A stretch of DNA of 13,328 bases from JBGOUP01 sp041477655 (GTDB lineage Bacteria > Patescibacteriota > UBA1384 > 2-12-FULL-50-11), in the NCBI GenBank assembly GCA_041477655.1, contig JBGOUP010000023.1, positions 1-13,328 on the forward strand, written 5' to 3'. Below, one piece after another: positions 5,920 through 13,328 of this stretch. Below the pieces are notes generated by a model. It was not told the DNA's origin. It saw only the letters and a program-made list of their open reading frames with translations, and made no database searches. Within the stretch, counting starts at the first letter, position 1. The number at the start of each line of letters is the position of its first letter. Made by a program: the position numbers and the translations under genes.

Positions 5920-7932
5920 CTACCTAATAACCAACGTAATAATCAAAATAGCGACGATATTGACGATTTTAATCATCGGGTTGATGGCTGGGCCGGCCGT
6001 GTCTTTGTAGGGATCACCGACAGTGTCGCCGGTGATCGAAGCTTTGTGCGCCTCCGAGCCCTTGCCGCCAAAGTTGCCTTGTTCAATATATTTTTTGGCG
6101 TTGTCCCAGGCGGCGCCGCCGGTAGTCATGGACAGACCGACAAACAGGCCGGTGACAATCGAGCCGATTAGCAATCCACCCAATGCCGATGGCCCCAGCA
6201 ACCAACCAACCAGAATTGGGACGATAACTGGCAAGAGGGCCGGGACGATCATCTCTCGTTGGGCGGCGGCGGTAACAATGGAGACGGCTCGAGCGTAATC
6301 AGGCTTAACTTTGCCTTCCAGAATACCTCGTCGCTCTTTGAACTGGCGGCGAACTTCAGACACGACTGCGCCGGCTGCTCGGCCAACAGCTTCCATGGAC
6401 AACGAAGCGAAAATATAGGGCAGTAGGCCACCGATAAATAGGCCGATAATGACTTTGGGATCAGACAGATCGTAGGTAACAACTTTGCCCCGAACGACAA
6501 TCTCTTGGGTGTAAGAGGCGAAAAGCACCAAGGCCGCTAGACCGGCCGAAGCGATAGCATAGCCCTTGGTGACGGCTTTGGTAGTATTGCCAACGGCATC
6601 AAGCTCGTCAGTGACGATCCGAACCGATTCAGGCAAGCCGGCCATTTCAGCGATACCGCCGGCGTTGTCGGTAATTGGCCCGTAGGCGTCAATGGCAACG
6701 ATAATGCCAGTTAGCGACAGCATGGAGAAGGCGGCGATAGCGATGCCATACAACCCGGCTAGTTGATGGGCGGCCAAAATACCAACGGCAATGACCAAAA
6801 CCGGCAACATGGTTGAGCGCATAGATAGGGCAAGGCCAGAAATGATGTTGGTAGCGTGGCCAGTCTCCGAAGCTTTGGCCACTTCCTGAACCGGCTTGTA
6901 TTTGGTTGAAGTGTAGTACTCGGTGATCATCATCATGACGGCGGTAATGCCAAGACCAATTAAGCCAGCGCCAAAAAGCTTGGTCACATCGAAATTGCCG
7001 CCACTGCCAATCAGTTGTTTAGTGACGGGGTAAAAGCCAATCGCCGCTAAAACAGCGGCCACGGCTAAACCCTTATACATCGCGGCCATGATGCTGGGCT
7101 TCTGGCCATTGCCAAGCCTGACAAACATCGAGCCGATTAACGAAGCGACGATAGATACGGCGCCAAGCGCCAATGGAAACAGAATAATCTGCTGATTGCC
7201 TGGAACAAGAATTGAGCCAAGCAACATCGCCGCCACGGCGGTAACAACATAGGTTTCAAACAAATCGGCGGCCATGCCGGCGCAATCGCCAACGTTGTCA
7301 CCAACATTATCGGCAATAACGGCTGGGTTACGCGGGTCATCTTCGGGGATACCGGCCTCAACCTTGCCGACTAAATCGGCGCCAACATCAGCCGCTTTGG
7401 TAAAAATACCACCGCCAAGCCGGGCGAATATAGAAATGAGTGATCCGCCAAAGGCCAAACCAACCAAGGAACTGACATCTTTAGTTAGCCAATAAAGAAT
7501 AGTCGTGCCAAGTAAGCCCAGACCAACAACCATCAAACCGGTGACGGCGCCGCCACGAAAAGCCAATGACAAAGCCGGCTTGAGCCCAGACTTGGCCGCT
7601 TCGGCAGTTCGTAAATTAGCTCGCACCGAAACGTTCATGCCAATGTAGCCGCAGATAGCCGAAAGGACGGCTCCAAACAAGAAGCCACCGGCCGTTTTCC
7701 AATTTAATAAAAAGCCAACCAGCGCAAAGACGACGATAGCCACTACAGCCACCGCTCGATACTGTCGATTCAAATAGGCTGACGCTCCTTGCTGAATAGC
7801 CAAGGCGATTTCTTTCATTTTGGCATCACCTTGGGCTTGCCCCATAATCCAGCGAACCAGGCCAAGAGCATAGATAACGGCTAGCAAGCCTGCCCCGGTA
7901 GCGCTGTAGAGAACTGTCTGTTCAATTGACAT
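5920..7932 (-). CDS. hppA: Membrane-bound proton-translocating pyrophosphatase, probably K+-independent (670 aa)
   Basis: An integral membrane enzyme that couples hydrolysis of PPi to ion pumping, with about 15-16 helices and the usual bacterial length. The PPi/Mg2+ site motifs are intact: [11 protein letters not shown] (182-192), the Asp-rich [12 protein letters not shown] run (208-219), [12 protein letters not shown] (415-426) and [15 protein letters not shown] (634-648). The K+-dependence switch reads [10 protein letters not shown], with Lys452 where K+-dependent enzymes have Ala, so this should be a K+-independent H+ pump. The ATG start at 7932 has a good SD, AAGGAG, 7 bases upstream. A promoter lies at 7969-7997. 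The enzyme would recover energy from PPi made by biosynthesis, useful in a small fermentative cell. DUF3006 and vanW follow 271 bases downstream and may share the transcript. The family call is certain; ion and K+ behaviour are inferred. Confidence 0.96.
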   Translation of the reverse strand: MSIEQTVLYSATGAGLLAVIYALGLVRWIMGQAQGDAKMKEIALAIQQGASAYLNRQYRAVAVVAIVVFALVGFLLNWKTAGGFLFGAVLSAICGYIGMNVSVRANLRTAEAAKSGLKPALSLAFRGGAVTGLMVVGLGLLGTTILYWLTKDVSSLVGLAFGGSLISIFARLGGGIFTKAADVGADLVGKVEAGIPEDDPRNPAVIADNVGDNVGDCAGMAADLFETYVVTAVAAMLLGSILVPGNQQIILFPLALGAVSIVASLIGSMFVRLGNGQKPSIMAAMYKGLAVAAVLAAIGFYPVTKQLIGSGGNFDVTKLFGAGLIGLGITAVMMMITEYYTSTKYKPVQEVAKASETGHATNIISGLALSMRSTMLPVLVIAVGILAAHQLAGLYGIAIAAFSMLSLTGIIVAIDAYGPITDNAGGIAEMAGLPESVRIVTDELDAVGNTTKAVTKGYAIASAGLAALVLFASYTQEIVVRGKVVTYDLSDPKVIIGLFIGGLLPYIFASLSMEAVGRAAGAVVSEVRRQFKERRGILEGKVKPDYARAVSIVTAAAQREMIVPALLPVIVPILVGWLLGPSALGGLLIGSIVTGLFVGLSMTTGGAAWDNAKKYIEQGNFGGKGSEAHKASITGDTVGDPYKDTAGPAINPMIKIVNIVAILIITLVIR

Positions 7933-7968
7933 ATTTTAGCTCCTTTCGCTTCAACTCGTGATAAGCCA

Positions 7969-7997
7969 ATTTTAACAGGTGGGACGAGGCAGGGCAA
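7969..7997 (-). promoter_or_regulatory. Extended -10 promoter for hppA
   Basis: On the minus strand TTGCCC (7997-7992), a 17-base spacer, then TAAAAT (7974-7969). TG stands one base before the -10 (TGTTAAAAT). It is divergent from the promoter at 8014-8042, with 16 bases between the two -35 boxes. Confidence 0.7.
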
Positions 7998-8013
7998 TAA
8001 CCCATTAAATTAG

Positions 8014-8042
8014 TTGATTTATGACCCGAAAAAGCTTAATAT
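8014..8042 (+). promoter_or_regulatory. Sigma70 promoter for the small gene at 8085
   Basis: TTGATT (8014-8019) and TAATAT (8037-8042) with a 17-base spacer. The -35 hexamer and spacing are identical to the promoter at 927-955. Transcription would start near 8049. Confidence 0.75.
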
Positions 8043-8084
8043 AGCGTTGTTCGCTGATCCCTAACATCACAAGGAGTAACACCG

Positions 8085-8558
8085 GTGAGGAAGCCCACCT
8101 TTCTAGAGCTGACGGAAGAATTTGATGAGGGAAATAGCCTGAAGTATGATCTTTACAGCTGTAAGTGCGTCAATGCAGGTTGGGTCAACTACTACGGACG
8201 AGGCTGGATGGCAGCTCCAACGCTTCTCCTCTGGCTCAAAACACCTTGGAGACTAAGCTGTCGAACTCACAAAAATCTCTTTCGTAGAATCGAGCTCCTA
8301 CGGCAAACAACGAGCGGCCAAGCACTTATCAAGCTCTTCGGGCGCTATATGGATTCATTGAGACATCAACTTATAAAAGAACCAAGAGAAAAGGAATACA
8401 AAGCACTTATGACAAATCTATGGATTGATGCCCACCGAGAAGCCGAAATGTTTGAAGATTCAACAGAAGCACTTGAAGCTTTTCGGACATCGGTCCGTAG
8501 TTGCATCCGCCATCTCCAATCCCGTATTGAGGCGGAGAAGGAGTTGCCTTGTAGATAA
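8085..8558 (+). CDS. Solitary small protein with CxC and CxxH motifs (157 aa), unknown function
   Basis: I do not recognise the family. The N-terminal third holds Cys26-Lys-Cys28 and Cys59-Arg-Thr-His62, enough for one metal site. The rest (65-157) is highly charged and likely all helical, with Arg/Lys/Glu-rich segments and no membrane helix or signal peptide. The middle hydrophobic stretch (MAAPTLLLWLKTPW, about 42-55) is too short and too Pro-rich for a membrane span. The GTG start at 8085 is set by AAGGAG (8071-8076), 8 bases upstream. A near-consensus promoter (8014-8042) and a strong terminator (8568-8603) make it monocistronic, between divergent hppA and the converging glycan operon. 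Its SCRTH motif recalls VCRDH in the 621 protein, but I would not claim homology on that. Confidence 0.75.
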   Translation: MRKPTFLELTEEFDEGNSLKYDLYSCKCVNAGWVNYYGRGWMAAPTLLLWLKTPWRLSCRTHKNLFRRIELLRQTTSGQALIKLFGRYMDSLRHQLIKEPREKEYKALMTNLWIDAHREAEMFEDSTEALEAFRTSVRSCIRHLQSRIEAEKELPCR

Positions 8559-8567
8559 ATCAAGATA

Positions 8568-8603
8568 AATACGCCCTAGCACAAAACTAGGGCGTATTGT
8601 TTT
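8568..8603. terminator. Bidirectional intrinsic terminator between convergent genes
   Basis: A perfect 12-bp stem, AATACGCCCTAG (8568-8579) with CTAGGGCGTATT (8587-8598), has a 7-base loop. On the plus strand GTTTTG follows. On the minus strand the stem is followed by TATCTTGATTTAT. The TAG stop of the Wzy/WaaL-type gene (8587-8589) is inside the stem, so the hairpin serves both converging genes. Confidence 0.85.
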
Positions 8604-9780
8604 GCTCTTGAGAACTGCCAGAAATTATAGTTGCCAGGGCAACAAAAATGAGCAATGTCCAAAGAGCAGCTTGTCCGGTGTAATGATCAATAAATAGCCC
8701 GGCTACCACCAATGCCAGACTAGCCCCAGCCAGCAATGTTTCTTTTCGCGTAAGTAATGACCAAATGATGGCGACCCAAAAAATTATGTAGCCAACAACG
8801 CTAATTACCCCAGAGCTTTCGTAAATATCCAGATAGGTATTTTCAGAAAATCGGTTGGATCCACCGTCAAATCGAAATTGAGAGACCAGCCCGGCCGATC
8901 CCGCCCCTCGTCCCCAAAAACCAATTTCCGGTAATTGGTTATAAATCCGCTGATACTGCTCAAGCCTCAAAGTGTTGGAGCCGTAGCGAGTCAGTTCTTG
9001 TGGCCGCCAGACAAACAGTCCGACAATGAGGATAAAGGCAACCGACAAGCCAATCATAAACCACCGGTTCTGCCCGGGGTTTGACCGGCCAGCCACCAAC
9101 ATTGCCATCAGGCCAACAAACAATCCGACAAAACTACTCCGAGAAAAGGTTAAGAGGAAGATAGCCAATATCAGGCAAAATATACCTCCCAGCCACCAGC
9201 GGTTGGTCATTTTGTCAAGGGCGGGCAAGAGCAAGAGCACGACCATCAAATATAGCCCGAGCGCGTTCGGACCGGCCAGAGTTGACTGCAATCGAACCAG
9301 TAGCAGGGCGGTGTGAACCTGGCCGAGATAGCCCTGGACTGAAGTTTGGAGAGCAACAGCCAGGATGGTCGGGTTGAAGAACTCAACCACGCCAATCATG
9401 CCAACGATTAGCGCCGTCACCATCACCACTTTTAATAGCAAATTTTTGTTGAGTTGATGACCAAACAACCGGATAGTCAGGAAAAGTACGACTGGTTCCG
9501 CCCAGTACCTGACCCCCCTTAACCACTGGACAACGCTCTCTTCCCGATGGACGTAGCTAAGGATTACTCCGCATATAAAAATCACCGCTCCCCAGTTTGC
9601 CCAATCATTCCGCCAGAGCGGTTTGAGATTGGCCAAAACAATTAAGATAAGCGTTAGCAAAAGAACATCGCGGATTAAGGCTAATGAAATTAATCCGGTG
9701 AAGCTAACCAGCCAAGCGCTGAATGGTAAAAAAATTAACAAGGCCACAACTAGGCTGGTGGCAAGGCGATCCAGTCTCAT
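8587..9780 (-). CDS. O-antigen ligase/polymerase-type membrane protein (Wzy_C-like, 397 aa)
   Basis: A polytopic membrane protein with about 11-12 hydrophobic helices and one larger extracytoplasmic loop (about 258-322), the layout of WaaL ligases and Wzy polymerases. Family hallmarks are LQSTLAGPNALGLYL (165-179), TFSRSSFVGL (211-220) with the conserved Arg214, GFWGRGAGSAG (287-297), and SENTYLDIYESSGV (312-325) before the last helices. WaaL ligases usually have His before the Asn of this last motif; here it is Glu313. That leans slightly towards a polymerase or a divergent ligase, but the choice is open. It would act on lipid-linked glycan outside the membrane. It is the last gene of a three-gene operon, 32 bases after the GT4 gene. 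The ATG start at 9780 has no visible SD. Transcription ends in the hairpin that overlaps its stop codon. Confidence 0.85.
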   Translation of the reverse strand: MRLDRLATSLVVALLIFLPFSAWLVSFTGLISLALIRDVLLLTLILIVLANLKPLWRNDWANWGAVIFICGVILSYVHREESVVQWLRGVRYWAEPVVLFLTIRLFGHQLNKNLLLKVVMVTALIVGMIGVVEFFNPTILAVALQTSVQGYLGQVHTALLLVRLQSTLAGPNALGLYLMVVLLLLPALDKMTNRWWLGGIFCLILAIFLLTFSRSSFVGLFVGLMAMLVAGRSNPGQNRWFMIGLSVAFILIVGLFVWRPQELTRYGSNTLRLEQYQRIYNQLPEIGFWGRGAGSAGLVSQFRFDGGSNRFSENTYLDIYESSGVISVVGYIIFWVAIIWSLLTRKETLLAGASLALVVAGLFIDHYTGQAALWTLLIFVALATIISGSSQEQNNTP

Positions 9781-9812
9781 GGCTAAAGTGTAAGCAAGCC
9801 GCTTCTGGCTGT

Positions 9813-10937
9813 CTACTTATTGCCCAGTACTTCTTGGTAAACCGCCAACGTTTGCTCGGCCATTTTTCGCCAGGAGTACTGCTTGACTCGTTCCAACCCT
9901 TTATTCTTTAACCGGAGAGCCTGTTCTGGATCAGACAAAATCTGCTCGATCTTCTGGGCAATATCGCTGGGGTTTTTGGGGTCAACCAGCAAGCCCGCGT
10001 CGCCAACCACCTCGGGCAAACTTGAGACATTGCTGGTGACCACTGGCACGCCAGCGGCCATGGCCTCTAAAATCATGATGCCAAATCCCTCGTAAAGACT
10101 TGGGTGAACATAGACGCTGGCCGCCGAGTAAATGGCGGATAAATCTTCGTCACTAACAAAGCCAGGCGTGATGATATTTTTGTCCTGTTGTTGGGCAACT
10201 CTTACCAACCGCTCAATTTCTGGCTGACCACTCTCCGGCTTGCCACAGATGACTAGACCGACATCCGGCTGTTTTTGTTTGACCAACTGATAGGCCTCAA
10301 GCAAACGATCCAAGCCTTTGTAGCTTGACCAGCGACTAACAAATAGCAGATAGCGTTTGGGCAGACCTAATCGCTCTTTGACATTGGCCATTTCCCGATC
10401 GGTGTGGGCATGGAAATTGGCCTCGGCTCCCTCGGGAGTGATGACGATTTTCGCCCCATTAAAACCAAATTTACTGACTAAATCATTTTTACTCGATTGG
10501 CTGGGCACAATCACTTTTCTGGCTCGTTTGCAATCATTGACGACTAATTTGTAGACAGCGCCGCGCAATCTCGATTTTTTCTGTCCGTCGATTGGCAAAA
10601 TTAGTTGGATCAGATCGTGAATGGTCACCACAAACGGCCGGCGATACATAATTGGGTGACTGAAATGACTGAAGTGAACCAAATCAAACCTTTCCTTTTT
10701 TAAGATTGAAGCCAGTTTTAATTGTTCAGCGTAAGAATAGTAATCATGGGGCACAACTAACTTTTTTAGATTACTGGCAGTTAGCTTAAATTCTGCATCG
10801 TCTTCGGGGGTGATGATAGCTGTGTATTGGTTGGTTTGATCAATCTTGAGTAATTCGCTTAACAGATTACGGCTGTAACGGCTAATCCCGCCAGTAGATT
10901 TTCGCCAGTAACGAAGATCGAGGCCGATTTTACTCAT
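9813..10937 (-). CDS. Glycosyltransferase family 4 (374 aa)
   Basis: A cytoplasmic GT-B retaining glycosyltransferase that moves a sugar from a nucleotide donor to a growing, probably lipid-linked, glycan. Landmarks are the N-terminal GLDLRYWRKSTGGISRYSRNLL (a Gly-rich acceptor-side loop), VTIHDLI (104-110), FVSRWSSYKGLDRLLEA (199-215, donor phosphate site with Lys207), and the E-x7-E motif EGFGIMILE (Glu283, Glu291). The frame is open further upstream, to 10994, but those 19 codons overlap the GtrA end and look non-native. The ATG at 10937 gives the family's normal N-terminus and forms an ATGAGTAA overlap of 8 bases with the previous gene's stop, so I chose it. Coupling to the GT2-GtrA gene follows. 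No SD is visible for re-initiation. Donor and acceptor cannot be predicted. Confidence 0.93.
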   Translation of the reverse strand: MSKIGLDLRYWRKSTGGISRYSRNLLSELLKIDQTNQYTAIITPEDDAEFKLTASNLKKLVVPHDYYSYAEQLKLASILKKERFDLVHFSHFSHPIMYRRPFVVTIHDLIQLILPIDGQKKSRLRGAVYKLVVNDCKRARKVIVPSQSSKNDLVSKFGFNGAKIVITPEGAEANFHAHTDREMANVKERLGLPKRYLLFVSRWSSYKGLDRLLEAYQLVKQKQPDVGLVICGKPESGQPEIERLVRVAQQQDKNIITPGFVSDEDLSAIYSAASVYVHPSLYEGFGIMILEAMAAGVPVVTSNVSSLPEVVGDAGLLVDPKNPSDIAQKIEQILSDPEQALRLKNKGLERVKQYSWRKMAEQTLAVYQEVLGNK

Positions 10938-12021
10938 TTGGTTTAAACGTCCAAAGCCGGTTAGCGAAGAAATTCCAGAAAAAGACCACCACAACGGCCG
11001 TCAACTTGGCCAGGTTATAGTTCAGTTGTCCTTTGACTGACAATATATCAATAATTCCCTCGGTTATGCCTAATCCAACCAGACCGATGACTGTATAGCG
11101 CGCCAAGCCGGAAGCCTTGGTTGGCAACCGATGATGGTGGTAGGTCCAAACATTATTGAGTACGTAGCCGTTGATTGAACCGGCCAGGAAACCGCCGAAA
11201 GTTGCCACATAGAGGTTGGCTTTGAGAACCAGGAATAATAAATTAAGGATGGCAAAGTCAACGGTTGTACTTAAAGTTCCAACCAAGCCAAACTTAATCA
11301 TTTCCCGATAGAACGGACGGCCCAAATCAGTGGTTCGATAAAGACCAAACAACTCCTTGAACGCCCGAATAATTACTCGAGGGTGAGCGCCGGTTGAGGC
11401 CGAACCAACCTGACGAGGGAAATGACTAACTGGGACTTCCACGAAGTCCAGACCTTTCTTCTTGAGACGCATAAGTAGCTCCGCGGAAAAGGCCGCCCCC
11501 CCGGACTGAACCTCAATATCTGTCAGAACTTGACGGCGAAACAACTTAAAAGCGCAATCAATATCTTTAACCTTTAGGCCAAATAATAGTCGGTTTAAAA
11601 CGTTCCAAGACTTAGCGTTGACCAGCCGCATAAACGGGTCACGTCGCGGGGATCGATAACCGATAATCACGTCGGCCTGATCAGTTTTAGCCAACAGATT
11701 CTTTACTTCGGCTAAATCAAACTGCAAATCAGAATCGGCAAAGAAAACCCAGTCTTTTTTGGCCGCTTTAAGGCCATCCCAGACGGTCTGACCGTAGCCT
11801 TTGTTCTGTGCATGATTAATCAGGCGAATGTGAAAGTCTTTTTTCTGATACGACTTAACAACCTCCTCGGTGTTGTCTTTACTACCGTCGTTAACGACCA
11901 CAATCTCAAAATCGCTGGTATTATCTGCGGCCACCTTCAGGGCCTGCTCTAGCGTTCGAGCAATCTTACTGCCCTCGTTGTAGGCCGGAAAAACTATCGA
12001 CAACGATCCAACTCTGGTCAT
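10930..12021 (-). CDS. GT2 glycosyltransferase fused to a GtrA-like membrane domain (363 aa)
   Basis: Residues 1-230 are a polyprenyl-phosphate-mannose-synthase-like GT2 domain: VFPAYNEG (10-17), VVNDGSKDNT (42-51) with Asp45, and the metal site ADSD (95-98). IGYRSPRRDP (120-129) and the acceptor-side DIDCAFKLFRR (153-163) follow. It should move a sugar from a nucleotide onto polyprenyl phosphate. Residues 240-360 are a GtrA-like domain with four hydrophobic helices, including GGFLAGSINGYVLNN and FFWNFFANRLWTF, a domain thought to flip or present polyprenyl-linked sugars. The fusion links synthesis to translocation in one chain. The ATG start at 12021 has GAGGT 7 bases upstream. It leads the operon with GT4 and the Wzy/WaaL-type gene. 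I found no clear promoter in the 123-base divergent spacer. The family call is firm; the sugar is unknown. Confidence 0.93.
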   Translation of the reverse strand: MTRVGSLSIVFPAYNEGSKIARTLEQALKVAADNTSDFEIVVVNDGSKDNTEEVVKSYQKKDFHIRLINHAQNKGYGQTVWDGLKAAKKDWVFFADSDLQFDLAEVKNLLAKTDQADVIIGYRSPRRDPFMRLVNAKSWNVLNRLLFGLKVKDIDCAFKLFRRQVLTDIEVQSGGAAFSAELLMRLKKKGLDFVEVPVSHFPRQVGSASTGAHPRVIIRAFKELFGLYRTTDLGRPFYREMIKFGLVGTLSTTVDFAILNLLFLVLKANLYVATFGGFLAGSINGYVLNNVWTYHHHRLPTKASGLARYTVIGLVGLGITEGIIDILSVKGQLNYNLAKLTAVVVVFFWNFFANRLWTFKPNE

Positions 12022-12043
12022 TTAGATTACCTCGTCCATCTCA

Positions 12044-12055
12044 AGAGCATACTCT
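12044..12055. other. Short dyad upstream of the glycan operon
   Basis: AGAG-cata-CTCT is a perfect 4+4 dyad located 23 bases upstream of the GT2-GtrA start, where a promoter or operator would lie. It is too short to claim as a binding site on its own. Confidence 0.25.
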
Positions 12056-12144
12056 CATAATTTTTGACAATTGGTAACCGTGAGATATCCGACATTGGCA
12101 GCATCTACCTGGAAAAAAATTAGATACTGGGCTACCTTGGAAGT

Positions 12145-13328
12145 ATGCCAAAAAAGTTCGACTTGGTCCGTCTTGTGCGTATTAGTACGATCGTCTTGGT
12201 GATTGCTTCCATGAATCTGTTAGCAGTAGACTTGCCAGTGGCCAAGGCCACCGATACTTCCTTGGATAATTACCTTAACGGTCAGTATTACAACACCTTG
12301 GTAAGCAACGGCAACTTCGTCGATATCAACAGCATGAGTGCTGGCGCTATTCAAGATTTCCTGTCTTCCAAGGGCAGTTACCTGGCCGGCGCCCCCTCGA
12401 GTCAACTTGGTGATGGAGCCAACGGCCGGTCAGCCGCTCAAATTATCTGGGACGCCGCTCACGCTAACTACGATGCCGCCGCCGGTTGCGCCGATAGTAT
12501 TTGTATAAATACCGGCACTGGCACGATCAGTCCCAAAGCCATTATGATCACTTTGCAAAAAGAGCAGAGCCTTATCACCACCTCCGACTACAACCCCGGG
12601 AGACTCAACGCAGCTATGGGTTATGGCTGCCCCGATTCCGGCGGCTGCAATTCACAATACGCTGGATTTTCCAATCAAGTCGGTTGGGGCGCCTGGCAGT
12701 TGCGCTGGAATTACGAACGCTCACCGCTTAAACACGACCAATATTACGCCGGGAATGTTATCTCTATCGCCGACCGAGACGGCGTTCGTCCGGTTTACCT
12801 ATCCAATCATGCTACCGCTTCGCTCTATCGCTACACACCCCACACCTACTACGGTAATTACAACTTTTGGAAATTGGGCATTGAGTGGTTCGGCTTCGAT
12901 GGCTCCAGCACCAACACCAACGCTAATGTCAACGACACCTCGTCTGTCAGCGCTCGGATGTACGATGGCAGTTACACTGTCCGGGGCACCAAAAAGAGTG
13001 ACGATAGAACTTACTACGGCGGTCAGCTACTAGCCAATACCGGGACGACTAGCTGGCAGTTCACTTTCACGCCGGATACGGGCACCCATGACTACAATTT
13101 CGCCTACAAAACCGGCGACGGTTCGGCTGATGGGACTAAACTAGTAACCGTCGAGAAACATAAGCAGGCCGACATTAACGGGGATGGGAAGGTTAATCTG
13201 CTTGACTTGTCAATGATGTCTAACGCTTGGGGCAAGAACGTTAAGGACTTCGACTGGGTTAACTTAAACCCGCAATCCGATAACGACGTCAACTTGCTTG
13301 ATGTTTCAATTTTCGCTAACCACTGGGA
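12145..13328 (+). CDS. Secreted lysozyme-like protein with dockerin-type C-terminus (3' end cut by window)
   Basis: An open frame runs from ATG 12145 to the window edge (394 codons, no stop). A signal peptide is evident: basic MPKKFDLVRLVR, a hydrophobic core, and a likely cut after VAKA (about residue 35). Residues about 60-250 resemble the lysozyme/transglycosylase-like module seen in secreted actinobacterial and CPR proteins. It has ISPKAIMITLQKEQSLI (128-144, candidate catalytic Glu140), AAMGYGCPDSGGC (156-168), NQVGWGAWQLRW (177-188) and ATASLYRYTPHTY (223-235). Residues about 255-340 look like a beta-rich domain of unknown type. From about 343 there are two dockerin-type Ca-binding repeats: DINGDGKVNLLD (343-354) and a degenerate N-x-Q-x-D-x-D-x-N-x-x-D copy (375-386). 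Four Cys (115, 120, 162, 168) suggest disulfides. SD is poor (GGAAG 1 base away). TTGACA at 12064-12069 lacks a good -10. Enzymatic activity is inferred. Confidence 0.85.
   Translation, partial: MPKKFDLVRLVRISTIVLVIASMNLLAVDLPVAKATDTSLDNYLNGQYYNTLVSNGNFVDINSMSAGAIQDFLSSKGSYLAGAPSSQLGDGANGRSAAQIIWDAAHANYDAAAGCADSICINTGTGTISPKAIMITLQKEQSLITTSDYNPGRLNAAMGYGCPDSGGCNSQYAGFSNQVGWGAWQLRWNYERSPLKHDQYYAGNVISIADRDGVRPVYLSNHATASLYRYTPHTYYGNYNFWKLGIEWFGFDGSSTNTNANVNDTSSVSARMYDGSYTVRGTKKSDDRTYYGGQLLANTGTTSWQFTFTPDTGTHDYNFAYKTGDGSADGTKLVTVEKHKQADINGDGKVNLLDLSMMSNAWGKNVKDFDWVNLNPQSDNDVNLLDVSIFANHW

Noticed and set aside
10938..10994. N-terminal 19-codon extension of the GT4 protein
   Set aside because: It overlaps the GtrA coding end in another frame and precedes the normal GT4 N-terminus; ATG 10937 with the ATGAGTAA overlap is the better start.
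12220..13292. Short frames on both strands inside the dockerin-type gene
   Set aside because: They are shadows of the continuous frame from 12145, which has a signal peptide and recognisable domains.
1..13328. CRISPR arrays, tRNA/rRNA genes, integrase or transposase genes, UGA recoding
   Set aside because: No regularly spaced direct repeats, no cloverleaf or rRNA motifs, and no recombinase motifs were seen; TGA ends trpS and the 621 gene at the expected family lengths or just before a terminator.

Overview
The window most resembles a genome segment from a Candidate Phyla Radiation (Patescibacteria) bacterium of moderate GC. That placement is inferred from the gene mix: a VanW/G5 wall protein, a GT2-GtrA fusion, a small O-antigen-ligase-type protein, a membrane pyrophosphatase, and a secreted lysozyme-like protein with a dockerin-type C-terminus. 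There is no 16S or other phylogenetic marker to confirm it. TGA is used as a stop (trpS, the 621 gene), so the UGA-recoded CPR lineages are unlikely.

Layout. Positions 1-555 hold the 3' part of trpS (+). Two small Cys-rich genes follow (+, about 621-872 and 1002-1211), each with its own promoter and intrinsic terminator. A long minus-strand block comes next: a phosphomannomutase/phosphoglucomutase (1296-2654), a small helix-hairpin-helix protein with an exceptionally complete Shine-Dalgarno (2807-3349), a VanW-family wall protein (3566 to about 5413), a DUF3006 protein (5415-5648), a repeat-rich hairpin region (5649-5919), and a membrane proton-pumping pyrophosphatase, hppA (5920-7932). Divergent from hppA is another solitary small gene (+, 8085-8558). 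Its terminator is shared with a minus-strand glycan operon: GT2-GtrA fusion (10930-12021), GT4 glycosyltransferase (9813-10937) and a Wzy/WaaL-type membrane protein (8587-9780). From 12145 to the right edge, divergent from that operon, is a secreted lysozyme-like/dockerin-like protein (+, truncated by the window).

How it works together. Most of the larger genes concern the cell envelope. The phosphohexomutase can make sugar-1-phosphate for nucleotide sugars, GT2-GtrA and GT4 can build a lipid-linked glycan, the Wzy/WaaL-type protein can polymerise or transfer it, VanW and the lysozyme-like protein act at the wall, and the pyrophosphatase can turn PPi from biosynthesis (including tRNA charging by TrpRS) into an ion gradient.

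The least explained parts are (i) four solitary small genes that all begin with non-ATG codons and have strong SDs, consensus-like promoters with 17-bp spacers and their own terminators, and (ii) the 5649-5919 spacer, which carries an element of about 129 bp bounded by 18-bp imperfect inverted repeats and packed with nested hairpins. No tRNA, rRNA, CRISPR array, transposase or integrase was seen.
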